A DNA stretch of 64,000 nt from Clostridium puniceum (GTDB lineage: Bacteria > Bacillota > Clostridia > Clostridiales > Clostridiaceae): positions 1-64,000 of the forward strand of contig NZ_LZZM01000154.1 of assembly GCF_002006345.1 (NCBI RefSeq), in the 5' to 3' direction. The notes under the pieces are model-generated. The model did not search any database and was not told the origin of the DNA. It saw only the letters and a program-made list of their open reading frames with translations. Positions 46,680 to 54,763 of this stretch are shown one piece after another. Within the stretch, counting starts at the first letter, position 1, and every line of letters starts with the position of its first letter. The translations under genes were made by a program, and so were the position numbers.

Positions 46680-46697
46680 AAATACATAATTAATAAA

Positions 46698-46743
46698 AAG
46701 CTGTCTTAAATGTTAAATTTGCATTTTAAGGTAGCTTTTTTAT
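46698..46743 (+). terminator. Terminator of the Lrp gene
   Basis: AAAGCTGTCTTAAATG pairs imperfectly with CATTTTAAGGTAGCTTT and ends in TTTTTT. Confidence 0.75.
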
Positions 46744-46882
46744 ATATAAAGAATAAAAAGTAGAATAACTTGAAATCTTATATCATAAAATTATATGAGG
46801 ATAAATAAAAATAAAATCGTTATTAAAAAAGCAGCGTCTAAAGAATAGTTACATTATTAAATAATTATTGGGAGGAAATATT

Positions 46883-47113
46883 GTGAATGAATACGAACAA
46901 AGATTAAACGAAAATAAGAACATAATATTGAGAAACATACAACAGGGAAAAAGGGCAGGAGTTAATAAAGTTTCAGCTGTTTTCGCAGTTAGTAGGAGAG
47001 ATGAAATTAGAAGAAACATGGTCACAGATCTGGCTACTTGGTTAATTACGGATGGGTACAAGGTATCGCTAAAAGAAGGCGAATTAGAGATTCTAACTAT
47101 AGAGTGGGAATAG
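46883..47113 (+). CDS. Small hypothetical protein, 76 residues
   Basis: A basic N-terminal half with many charged residues (NEYEQRLNENKNIILRNIQQ, SRRDEIRRNM) and a C-terminal half ending LEILTIEWE. It is probably soluble and not recognised. I start at GTG 46883 because GGGAGGA lies seven bases before; the in-frame TTG at 46868 lies before that site. A long-stem terminator follows at 47213. Confidence 0.65.
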   Translation: MNEYEQRLNENKNIILRNIQQGKRAGVNKVSAVFAVSRRDEIRRNMVTDLATWLITDGYKVSLKEGELEILTIEWE

Positions 47114-47212
47114 TAATACAAAACATACTTAAGGCTTATATGTTAAAGACTTAAGATATCTTTTGAATTTAAACAGTACTTAAAATGTACTAAAATACAA
47201 GTCATTACAAGA

Positions 47213-47265
47213 ATAACCCCCTTTTTTAGTAAATTTAACTTTACTAGGAAGGGGTTATATTTATT
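47213..47265 (+). terminator. Terminator with interrupted stem
   Basis: ATAACCCC (47213) pairs with GGGGTTAT (47251-47258), and inside it TAGTAAA pairs with TTTACTA. ATTTATT follows. Confidence 0.75.
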
Positions 47266-47349
47266 ACTGATTTATAGTTATAATTACTTTTTAGGGTTGA
47301 AATAATCTATTTATATTATATAATTTTAATTAAGCAGGAGGTGAAAGAT

Positions 47350-47643
47350 ATGAAGGTTGAGTTTTGTCTAATAGATAGTGGTGATATTGTATTTACAAAA
47401 GAATCAAAAGATTTGAAAGATGTAATTAACGTAATTACTAAGGTTGGAACGGAAATAAATTTATTTTTCAGCAAAGATGATTTCATTCATGGGTATGTAC
47501 AAAGCGTAATGTATCAAGTTAATGCTGAAAGTAATGATGAAAGTCTAATTATATATTTTTCAAATGACTATGCAAAATCTAAGAGCAAAGAGAGAATATC
47601 AGCTGAACATTTAAGTACTACCCAAATAAGTGCAAAAAATTAA
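47350..47643 (+). CDS. Small hypothetical protein, 97 residues
   Basis: A soluble, slightly acidic protein (MKVEFCLIDSGDIVFTKESK; NLFFSKDDFIHGYVQSVMYQ). Not recognised. The ATG at 47350 has a near-perfect AGGAGGTG seven bases upstream, strong evidence that it is translated. A hairpin follows at 47665. Confidence 0.7.
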   Translation: MKVEFCLIDSGDIVFTKESKDLKDVINVITKVGTEINLFFSKDDFIHGYVQSVMYQVNAESNDESLIIYFSNDYAKSKSKERISAEHLSTTQISAKN

Positions 47644-47664
47644 TTATTGATTAATAATATAATT

Positions 47665-47703
47665 TTAAAGCAGTAAGTATAAAAATCTGACTTGCTGCTT
47701 TAA
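47665..47703 (+). terminator. Terminator hairpin
   Basis: TTAAAGCAGTAAGT (47665-47678) pairs with ACTTGCTGCTTTAA (47690-47703). Only a weak T-rich tail follows (ATTTATATTTG). Confidence 0.65.
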
Positions 47704-47741
47704 ATTTATATTTGAATTATATGAATAGGCAGGAAAAATAT

Positions 47742-48629
47742 ATGAAAACAATAAAGAAGAATAAAACAGGGAATACAAACAGAACGAATATTGGACCGTT
47801 ATTAATTAAATTGGTGTTATGCATGGCGGTAGTTATTACTGCTGCTTATTCTGTTATGGGGAATGTAAAATCCTCTTCAGAAGCAGTCTCTACCGAAGTA
47901 ACAACTTCAGAAACTGGTACAAATCCAGTTAATGAAGGTACTACTACAAGAAATGATAAAATAAAGATACCAGTAATTTGTTATCATTCTATAAATAAAG
48001 ATCCATCGGGAAAAAGTCCAATTATTATTTCTCCAGAAAAGTTTAGACAACATCTCCAAGCTATAAAGGATAATGGATATACAACATTAACAATGGCTCA
48101 ATTTAATGATTACATATTGGGGGACAAGCCAATTCCCGAAAAGAGTGTTTTATTAACCTTTGATGATGGATATATGGATAATTACACTAATGCATTTCCT
48201 ATATTAAAGGAATTTAATATGAATGCTACTATTTTTATTATATCAAGTTATATGGATGGTGATGTATATATGGCACCCAATAATATAAAAGAAATGAGTG
48301 ATTATGGAATTGACATAGAATCTCATACAGTTTCACATTTAAGGCTTTCAGAATTGTCTTATGAGCAACAGTTTAATGAACTTAAAAATTCTAAACAAGC
48401 TATCGAAAATATAACAGGTAAGCCTGTTATTTCAATTGCTTATCCAGAAGGAAAATATAATGAAGATACTACTAAGGCTGTTTTAGAAACTGGATATGCT
48501 ATGGGCTTTACAATTGATAGAGGTTATGTTGGAATAGGTGACAATACGACTCTATTAAGCAGATTGTGTGTAGATTACACATATAAACCTTATAATATAG
48601 AAAAGATATTAAAGAAGACTGCGAAATAA
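47742..48629 (+). CDS. Membrane-anchored polysaccharide deacetylase
   Basis: A 295-residue NodB-domain enzyme, anchored by one helix at about residues 17-40 and facing the outside. Catalytic motifs: LLTFDDGYMDNY (the Asp pair), IESHTVSHLRLSELS (the zinc His pair HxxxH), and AYPEGKYNE. It removes acetyl groups from N-acetylated sugars in peptidoglycan or an exopolysaccharide. The ATG 47742 follows GCAGGA; upstream in-frame starts lack such a signal. It stands alone, 8 kb from the exopolysaccharide operon. Confidence 0.88.
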   Translation: MKTIKKNKTGNTNRTNIGPLLIKLVLCMAVVITAAYSVMGNVKSSSEAVSTEVTTSETGTNPVNEGTTTRNDKIKIPVICYHSINKDPSGKSPIIISPEKFRQHLQAIKDNGYTTLTMAQFNDYILGDKPIPEKSVLLTFDDGYMDNYTNAFPILKEFNMNATIFIISSYMDGDVYMAPNNIKEMSDYGIDIESHTVSHLRLSELSYEQQFNELKNSKQAIENITGKPVISIAYPEGKYNEDTTKAVLETGYAMGFTIDRGYVGIGDNTTLLSRLCVDYTYKPYNIEKILKKTAK

Positions 48630-48797
48630 ATTGTGATAGCGTAAAATAGACCAATAGATATATTCTTAATAGATAAATTACAAAAACTTAATGTTGTAAA
48701 TAGCTTTAATACAGAAAATTAATTAGAATTTATATGAATGATCATTTTAATTAATACGAACAAAAGGGGAAAAATATTGCAAAATGTTCTGATAAAA

Positions 48798-48826
48798 TTG
48801 ACAAAATATAATATAAATTATAGAAT
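48798..48826 (+). promoter_or_regulatory. Promoter of the ACT/UPF0210 pair
   Basis: TTGACA (48798-48803), a 17-base spacer and TAGAAT (48821-48826), 105 bases before the ACT gene. The rest of the 301-base gap shows no ORF. Confidence 0.7.
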
Positions 48827-48930
48827 AAATATATTGATGATGTAGTTTTTTAGTATTATGCAATTCTATCCGAATTGGATAATATTTTTAATAGGACATC
48901 TAAAATAACTTATGAATGGAGTAGATAAGC

Positions 48931-49200
48931 ATGAAAGCAATATTAACAGTAATTGGGCAAGATAAAGTTGGTATTATAGCAGGAGTTAGTCAAAAAATGT
49001 TGGAATATAGCATTAATATATTAGATGTTAATCAAACTATAATGCAAGGTTTTTTCACTATGATAATGGTATTAGACTGCAAAGATATGAAGGGAAGTTT
49101 TGAAGAAGTTCGTGCAGGACTTACAGCAGAAGGTGAAAGACTTGGGGTAGAAGTTAAGATACAAAGAGAAGAAATATTTAAGTCAATGCATTCACTATAA
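48931..49200 (+). CDS. ACT-domain protein (UPF0237)
   Basis: An 89-residue single ACT domain (AILTVIGQDKVGIIAGVSQK, NILDVNQTIMQGFFTMIMVL), the full length of the family. ACT domains bind amino acids. This family is almost always followed by a UPF0210 gene, as here 13 bases downstream, so it is likely the regulatory partner of that protein. GGAGTAG stands before the ATG. Confidence 0.93.
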   Translation: MKAILTVIGQDKVGIIAGVSQKMLEYSINILDVNQTIMQGFFTMIMVLDCKDMKGSFEEVRAGLTAEGERLGVEVKIQREEIFKSMHSL

Positions 49201-49213
49201 TTAGGAGGGGCTT

Positions 49214-50569
49214 ATGAATACTAATAATATACTTGAAACCATTAAGATGATAGAAGAAGAAAAGTTAGATGTAAGAACGATAACAATGGGGATATCATTA
49301 CTTGATTGTATAGATCCAGATGGTGATAAAGCTAGAATTAAAATATATGATAAGATTACAAAATCAGCAGAGCACTTAGTAGAAGTTGGGAGACAAATAG
49401 AAACAGAATTTGGAATTCCAATAGTTAATAAGAGAGTTTCAATAACTCCAATGTCAATAATTGCAGGAGCTACTAATGAAACCAGTTATGTAGAATTCGC
49501 AAGAACTTTGGATAGAGCTGCTCAAACGTTGGGAATAGACTTTTTAGGTGGATTTTCTGCATTAGTCCAAAAAGGATGTACTAAAGGTGATAAGATTTTG
49601 ATTCAGTCAATTCCAGAAGCATTGGCTGTAACAAAAAAAGTCTGTGCATCAGTTAATGTTGGATGTACTAAATCAGGAATAAATATGAATGCTGTAAAAG
49701 ATATGGCGGAAGTTGTAAAAAGAACTGCAGAGCTTACTAAAGATCAAAAGGGATTTGGATGTGCAAAATTAGTTATATTTGCAAATGCAGTCGAAGATAA
49801 TCCATTTATGGCAGGAGCTTTTCATGGTGTTGGAGAAGCTGAAAGAATCATAAATGTTGGAGTGAGTGGACCTGGAGTAGTTAAAAGAGCTCTTGAAAAG
49901 GTAAGAGGAGAATCTTTTGATGTTGTCGCTGAAACTATTAAACAAACTGCATTTAAGGTTACTAGAATGGGAGAATTGGTTGCAAAAGAAGCATCAAGAA
50001 GATTAGATGTACCTTTCGGTATAGTTGATTTATCTCTAGCACCAACGCCAGCTGTTGGAGATTCTGTTGCAGAAATTTTAGAAGAAATAGGTTTAGAACA
50101 AGTTGGAACTCATGGTACTATCGCAGCATTAGCAATGCTTAATGATGCAGTTAAAAAAGGTGGGGTTATGGCATGTAGTCATGTTGGAGGCTTAAGTGGA
50201 GCTTTCATACCAGTATCAGAAGATGCAGGAATGATAGATGCAGTTATTAGCGGATCATTAAACTTAGAAAAATTAGAGGGTATGACATGTGTATGTTCAG
50301 TTGGACTTGATATGATTGCAATTCCAGGTGATACACCAGCTTCAACAATTGCAGGGATGATTGCAGATGAAGCGGCTATAGGAGTAATTAATAATAAGAC
50401 TACAGCTGTTAGAATAATACCAGCACCAGGATGCCAAGTTGGTGATATGGTTGAATTTGGTGGTCTTTTAGGTACTGCACCTGTAATGAGGGTTAATGGA
50501 AAATCATCAGAATTATTTGCAAACAGAGGTGGAAGAATTCCAGCACCTATACATTCATTTAAGAATTAA
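49214..50569 (+). CDS. UPF0210 (PFL family, DUF711) protein
   Basis: A 451-residue cytosolic protein, full length for UPF0210 ([53 protein letters not shown]-like [28 protein letters not shown]). The family is distantly related in fold to glycyl-radical proteins but has no known enzymatic role. It is co-transcribed with the ACT-domain gene; AGGAGGGG precedes the ATG. Two terminators in series follow. Confidence 0.92.
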   Translation: MNTNNILETIKMIEEEKLDVRTITMGISLLDCIDPDGDKARIKIYDKITKSAEHLVEVGRQIETEFGIPIVNKRVSITPMSIIAGATNETSYVEFARTLDRAAQTLGIDFLGGFSALVQKGCTKGDKILIQSIPEALAVTKKVCASVNVGCTKSGINMNAVKDMAEVVKRTAELTKDQKGFGCAKLVIFANAVEDNPFMAGAFHGVGEAERIINVGVSGPGVVKRALEKVRGESFDVVAETIKQTAFKVTRMGELVAKEASRRLDVPFGIVDLSLAPTPAVGDSVAEILEEIGLEQVGTHGTIAALAMLNDAVKKGGVMACSHVGGLSGAFIPVSEDAGMIDAVISGSLNLEKLEGMTCVCSVGLDMIAIPGDTPASTIAGMIADEAAIGVINNKTTAVRIIPAPGCQVGDMVEFGGLLGTAPVMRVNGKSSELFANRGGRIPAPIHSFKN

Positions 50570-50594
50570 ATTAAACTACATACTAAGAAATAAA

Positions 50595-50635
50595 AAAATA
50601 CCAGAGAAGCATTAATGTTCTTGGTATTTTGGTAC
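50595..50635 (+). terminator. First terminator after the UPF0210 gene
   Basis: AAAATACCA (50595-50603) pairs with TGGTATTTT (50622-50630), with further pairs inside. Confidence 0.75.
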
Positions 50636-50640
50636 TATAT

Positions 50641-50690
50641 AAGTGTAAGTATTAACCAAGAAATATGGTTAGTATTTGCACTTGTTTTTA
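50641..50690 (+). terminator. Second terminator after the UPF0210 gene
   Basis: An 18-bp stem with G-U pairs, 50641-50658 with 50666-50683 (AAGTGTAAGTATTAACCA / TGGTTAGTATTTGCACTT), then GTTTTTA. Confidence 0.8.
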
Positions 50691-50856
50691 TTATTGGTAA
50701 TTTCAATCTATCTTTATATATTTTTGAATTTGAGTTTTTCATTTATCAATTCTATATTTATGTTCATTTTCTTTGAGAAAGTCATTTGAGAATTTTATTA
50801 ATAGTTTGCATTAATGTTTCGTTTTTGCACAATAAATTCTTGGTATTCATCAAGAT

Positions 50857-50897
50857 GAACTGCTGCAAAACTAACTAGGTTACTTTTGCAACAGCTC
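50857..50897. repeat. Intergenic inverted repeat
   Basis: GAACTGCTGCAAAA (50857-50870) and TTTTGCAACAGCTC (50884-50897) pair at 12 of 14 positions around a 13-base loop. No coding gene touches it. The 50691-51028 stretch is otherwise A/T-rich with nothing else supportable. Confidence 0.55.
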
Positions 50898-51028
50898 ATT
50901 TTATATGAAAAATATATTTTATCATTCATTTATTCTATATATTGTTAGTGCAAATATAGATAAAGACTTCATCTTTAGTATTTTGTGATAAAAATAATTT
51001 TAGAAATAAAAGTATTAGTCAATAAATT

Positions 51029-51154
51029 TTAGAAGAAAAATAATAGAGGCCACCAATTAAAACCATTATTAAATCCATTATTAAATCCACAACAATTGTT
51101 ACAACATCTATTGCAGCAACATCTATTGCAACAACATCTACAACATCTACTCAT
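51029..51154 (-). CDS. Cysteine-rich 41-residue peptide
   Basis: The only gene read on the - strand. The peptide starts MSRCCRCCCNRCCCNRCCNN and has 12 cysteines in CC/CCC clusters in its first 22 residues, then three GFNN-type repeats and a hydrophobic tail PLLFFF. AAAGGAG lies nine bases before the ATG on this strand. Similar short CC-rich peptides occur in clostridia and in spore-forming bacteria, sometimes as spore-surface or metal-binding proteins; the role here is unknown. The tandem CNRCC and GFNNGFNN repeats could have grown by slippage. Confidence 0.75.
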   Translation of the reverse strand: MSRCCRCCCNRCCCNRCCNNCCGFNNGFNNGFNWWPLLFFF

Positions 51155-51496
51155 AATTTATTTCTCCTTTATATCTTTAATCATTTGTTATAGTAATAAT
51201 ATATTCAACATAATTAAAAAAGGTACACAAAAAGTTAGAAATTAAAAATTAAATTTTTCTTATTAAATAGTCCATATTCTTTTAAAGTAAATTGCTTAAA
51301 ACTTAGATTTATAAAAATGTTTGTTAAAATTATAATTGAGGAATAAAGCAAATAACTTCTTTCATAATATAAATATTGGCAATTAATTTCTTTCAGAGAT
51401 AAATAATAGAAATCCACTTATTCAGGTACAGAATTAAGCTGCTTTGTGTTATAATAGCGAAAGGGATAAAAGACACATAAGATAGTAGGTGGAAAG
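51155..51496. other. Intergenic between the Cys-rich peptide and the ygiQ-type gene
   Basis: About 340 bases, A/T-rich, containing the divergent start regions of both neighbours. TATAAT at 51450-51455 with a weak TACAGA 17 bases before may be the promoter of the radical SAM gene. No supportable ORF. Confidence 0.45.
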
Positions 51497-51772
51497 ATGG
51501 TAAATGAAAAGAAATTTTTACCAATAAGTAAAAAAGATATGAGAGAAAGAGGCTGGGATGAGTGTGATCTTATAGTAGTCACAGCTGATGCATATATAGA
51601 TCATCATAGTTTTGGAACAGCAATTATTTCAAGAGTCCTTGAAGCACAAGGATATAAGGTTGGAATAATAGCTCAACCAGATTGGAAAACACTTTACGAT
51701 TTTCAAAAATTGGGGAAACCTAAATATGGATTTTTGGTTAATGCAGGAAATATGGATTCTATGGTTAATCAT
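51497..51772 (+). CDS. YgiQ-type radical SAM protein, exon 1 (residues 1-92)
   Basis: The first 92 codons of a UPF0313 / YgiQ-family gene ([52 protein letters not shown]). The reading frame is interrupted after His92 by GTGCGAC, the 5' end of a group II intron; without splicing translation ends nine codons later at TAA 51797. Family members continue MVNHYTxSKxR, and exactly those codons resume at 54764. AGTAGGTGGAAAG before the ATG serves as ribosome binding site. The 92 codons here are of no use alone, so gene function depends on intron removal. Confidence 0.9.
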
Positions 51773-52306
51773 GTGCGACACGTTTCTAGTTTAAATTAAT
51801 AAAGGCTAGACAATAGATATCAATTATCTATTAGAACTAATTTCTCGATTAGTCGAATGATAGAGTAACGTCTTGAAAGGCTAACCTTGATACTCCGAAT
51901 AGCGTTTATATTATAAGATATAAAGGTTATACGCTCGGTGAAGTCAGTTGAGAGAACACCCTAAGTATGAGGGATCCCTAACATACAGGAAATGCGAACC
52001 AGAGATGGTCGAGTGTTTGATAGGCTGGAGGTCTATAAAAATATCTATGGTTAGAATGTCACTAAAAGTGACTGACAAAGTTTCGAATGTACGGTTCTAT
52101 AAACCAGTATTGTAGAAATGCAATAGCACTTATTTGAGTGGCTTTAGAGGGTGAGTAAAAATATGATTTATGAAAATCCTTATATTCTCATGGGGAGTAT
52201 TGTTAAAGCAGGACTAAAGAAACGACCTAAGGATATATGTAAGAGATAGAGAAATTGGAACGTGGAAAGCTAATGACATGGAGGCTCTTATAAGCCTATG
52301 AAATGG

Positions 52307-52335
52307 TTGCTAGGAAAATGAAAATGTGGTAAAAT
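52307..52335 (+). promoter_or_regulatory. Promoter inside the group II intron
   Basis: TTGCTA (52307-52312), a 17-base spacer and TAAAAT (52330-52335). The predicted start near 52342 falls within the left arm of a small hairpin, CCTATC (52339-52344) / GATAGG (52351-52356), which overlaps the ribosome binding site GGAGG (52355-52359) of the next ORF. RNA from this promoter would lack most of that arm; RNA reading in from ygiQ would keep it. Confidence 0.55.
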
Positions 52336-52368
52336 ACCCCTATCTTTACAGATAGGAGGTACAATAAA

Positions 52369-52491
52369 ATGGATAGATTTAATAGAGAGATTACCCAACG
52401 TAGAATCAATAAGAATACTGTTGAAATCACTGAAGTAATCAGAAAAAATGGCTCTATAATAAGAAAAAATGTAACAAAAATTAGAGCTTAA
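52369..52491 (+). CDS. 40-residue basic ORF nested in the intron
   Basis: The peptide begins MDRFNREITQRRINKNTVEI and ends RKNVTKIRA; it has 11 Lys/Arg against 4 Asp/Glu, so it may bind nucleic acid. An exact AGGAGGT (52354-52360) lies nine bases before the ATG. It is separate from the maturase gene and lies between the domain I and domain III segments of the intron RNA, probably in the domain II loop. It has its own candidate promoter before it and a 12-bp hairpin after it. I recognise no homologue. It could be a passenger gene, a regulator of the intron or the remnant of a small mobile element. Confidence 0.6.
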   Translation: MDRFNREITQRRINKNTVEITEVIRKNGSIIRKNVTKIRA

Positions 52492-52507
52492 TTTAAAACA
52501 TAATATG

Positions 52508-52537
52508 TTAGAGGTGATTCCTAATAATTACCTCTAA
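52508..52537 (+). terminator. Hairpin after the nested intron ORF
   Basis: TTAGAGGTGATT (52508-52519) pairs with AATTACCTCTAA (52526-52537), one G-U pair, six-base loop. There is no clear T-run, so it may be a weak terminator or a structural end of the cassette. Confidence 0.45.
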
Positions 52538-52812
52538 TGTATCTATATATTATATATCCATTTTATTAAAATGTTATGCAATTTAAATTTTATTCACATA
52601 AATTAAAATTCATATAACTAGTATTTACGTTAGTGAGAGTAGTGCCACAGTACCGATGAAGCAATGATAATAAATTGTGGAGGGATAGGCACAAGTCAAT
52701 TATTTAAAAATATTTAAATTTATTATTTCATAAAAATTTGGGATTCGAGTAGGACTAAGAGAGATTATATTCCATTTATAATATTATGAATAAGGAGTAA
52801 TCGCCCTAAACA

Positions 52813-54672
52813 ATGTATAATACGGAAAGAAAAGAAATTCTTAAAAAGCAATTTAATAAGACATTAAAGAAAGATAATTTACGTTATAATGAATATTATG
52901 ACATGCAAAAGACTTTTGATAATCTTTATAAGCAAAGTCAGAACAATAGTAAATTCACAAGGTTATATAATATTATAAGTAGTGATAGAAATATATTATT
53001 GGCATATCGAACCATTAAAAGAAATCACGGTAGTAAAACACCTGGAACCAATAGACACAATATTAAATATATAGAGGATAAACCTACTAGAGATTATATA
53101 ATCTATATAAAAAGTAGATTAGAAAATTATAATCCTCAAACGGTTCGAAGGGTAGAAATACCAAAATCGAATGGTAAAACGAGACCCTTGGGTATTCCCT
53201 GTATAGAAGATAGAATAATTCAGCAATGTATTAAACAGGTTTTAGAACCTATATGTGAAGCAAAGTTTCACCCTAATAATTATGGGTTTAGACCTAACCG
53301 CAGTACAGAACATGCGATGGCTTATCTAGTTAAAAAGATAAATCAAGACCATATGTATTATGTGGTAGATATCGACATTAAAGGTTTCTTTGATAATGTA
53401 AATCACAGTAAGCTATTAAAGCAGATGTGGACATTAGGTATAAGAGATAAGAAACTATTATGCATAATAAGTAAGATGTTGAAAGCTGAAATAGAAAATA
53501 TCGGAATACCAAATAAGGGAGTACCTCAAGGTGGAATTTTATCACCTCTATTATCGAATATTGTTCTTAATGAACTAGATTGGTGGATAAGTAATCAATG
53601 GGAAACATTTCCTACAGATTATAAATATGGTCAAAATTGCCATAAATATAGAGCTATGAAGAAAACTAACTTAAAAGAAATATATGTCGTGCGTTATGCT
53701 GATGATTTTAAAATCATTTGTAGGACACACGATTCTGCTAAAAGAATTTATATCGCTACACAAAAATGGCTAAAAGAAAGATTAAATCTTGACATTAGTC
53801 CCGATAAATCTCGAATAACAGATATGAGAAAATCAGCATCTGAATTTTTAGGATTTAAAGTAAAAGCTATATTAAAAGGTAACAAATATGTAGCCTATAC
53901 TAGTGTATCTGACAAAGCCCAAAAGAATATCAGAAATAATATAAAAGAGCAACTAATTAAAATTAAACGATGTCCTATACATAAGGAAGTTTATATTTAT
54001 AACAAAATAGTTGCCGGTGTGCAGAACTACTATAAAATAGCTAGTAATGTATACATAGATTTTAGATCGATAGAATATAATCTTTCGTTTTGTCTTAAAC
54101 AAAAATTGAAATCAGTTAAAATGAATAATGGATACAAACCAGTTGAATACATCAAACGGTATCAAAAATATGAAGGTAAAGAAATTTACGTAGATAAATT
54201 AATTTTATATCCTATTAGAGAAATACGAACAAGATTCCCCATAGGATTTAATCAGATATTATCAAACTACACTAAAGAAGGTAGATTTATAATACATTCT
54301 AACGTAGGTTACTTAGACGAAAATGTCTTAGGATATTTAGCTAGACATCCTATAGCAAAGGAAAGTGTAGAATATAATGATAATAGAATCTCACTTTACT
54401 CAGCACAGAAGGGAAAATGTAAAATTACAGGATTACCTTTAAACGAGTTTAATATGAAGGTTCACCACATTATATCAAAAGATAATGGTGGTGATGATGG
54501 ATATAAAAATTTAATTTTAATCACAACTTTGATTGATAAATTGATACATGGGAATAGTTTAAAACTGATTGAATATTATTTAGAACAAATTAAACTGACT
54601 GGAAATCAATTAAGAAAACTAAATCAATACCGTAAAAAGATTGGAAATGAAATAATAGAAATTGATAAATAA
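52813..54672 (+). CDS. ltrA: Group II intron-encoded reverse transcriptase / maturase / HNH endonuclease
   Basis: A 619-residue protein. The reverse transcriptase core has GFRPNRSTEHA, DIDIKGFFDNV, GVPQGGILSPLLSNI and the catalytic YADD in VVRYADDFKIIC (about residue 298). The maturase (X) domain follows at about 360-450. The C terminus is an HNH endonuclease: CKITG, VHHIISKDNGGDDGYKNLIL. It helps the intron RNA to splice and to insert into new DNA sites. All key motifs are intact, so the intron may still be mobile. It sits in domain IV. The ribosome binding site AAGGAG is 14-15 bases before the ATG, a rather long spacing. Confidence 0.95.
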   Translation: MYNTERKEILKKQFNKTLKKDNLRYNEYYDMQKTFDNLYKQSQNNSKFTRLYNIISSDRNILLAYRTIKRNHGSKTPGTNRHNIKYIEDKPTRDYIIYIKSRLENYNPQTVRRVEIPKSNGKTRPLGIPCIEDRIIQQCIKQVLEPICEAKFHPNNYGFRPNRSTEHAMAYLVKKINQDHMYYVVDIDIKGFFDNVNHSKLLKQMWTLGIRDKKLLCIISKMLKAEIENIGIPNKGVPQGGILSPLLSNIVLNELDWWISNQWETFPTDYKYGQNCHKYRAMKKTNLKEIYVVRYADDFKIICRTHDSAKRIYIATQKWLKERLNLDISPDKSRITDMRKSASEFLGFKVKAILKGNKYVAYTSVSDKAQKNIRNNIKEQLIKIKRCPIHKEVYIYNKIVAGVQNYYKIASNVYIDFRSIEYNLSFCLKQKLKSVKMNNGYKPVEYIKRYQKYEGKEIYVDKLILYPIREIRTRFPIGFNQILSNYTKEGRFIIHSNVGYLDENVLGYLARHPIAKESVEYNDNRISLYSAQKGKCKITGLPLNEFNMKVHHIISKDNGGDDGYKNLILITTLIDKLIHGNSLKLIEYYLEQIKLTGNQLRKLNQYRKKIGNEIIEIDK

Positions 54673-54680
54673 TTGATGGA

Positions 54681-54714
54681 ACGCCGTATGTAATGAAAGT
54701 TACACGTACGGTGT
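54681..54714 (+). ncRNA. Domain V of the group II intron
   Basis: The 34-nt catalytic hairpin: CCGTAT pairs with GTACGG, an AC bulge, then GTAA/TTAC closed by a TGAAAG loop. The catalytic triad position reads CGC instead of the commoner AGC. Nine bases separate it from the maturase stop. Confidence 0.85.
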
Positions 54715-54763
54715 GGAGCAGGGGAAAAGTTGGAGATGATATCAAAAACTTACCTATTGCTAT

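Larger units (their letters stand above)
51773..54763 (+). mobile_element. Group II intron, 2991 nt, in sense orientation within the ygiQ-type gene
   Basis: The 5' end GTGCGACACG matches the group II consensus. The 3' end holds a 34-nt domain V (54681-54714) and a domain VI region ending CTATTGCTAT before exon 2. The boundaries are set by protein homology: joining 51772 to 54764 keeps frame (276 + 1689 bases) and restores MVNHYTVSK. A possible IBS2/EBS2 pair is TCTAT in exon 1 with ATAGA in the intron, and IBS1/EBS1 ATCAT with ATGAT (near 51857); these are by eye. The distance from the 5' end to the maturase gene is 1040 nt, several hundred more than is usual, owing to a nested cassette at about 52307-52620. 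Confidence 0.93.

Noticed and set aside
50786-50910. 33-codon - strand ORF starting MSCCKSNL downstream of the Cys-rich gene
   Set aside because: Mostly made of an inverted repeat, with no ribosome binding site.
51235-51417. 60-codon - strand ORF upstream of the radical SAM gene
   Set aside because: Composition is Tyr/Ile/Phe/Asn-rich as expected from A/T-rich DNA read by chance, and no ribosome binding site is present.
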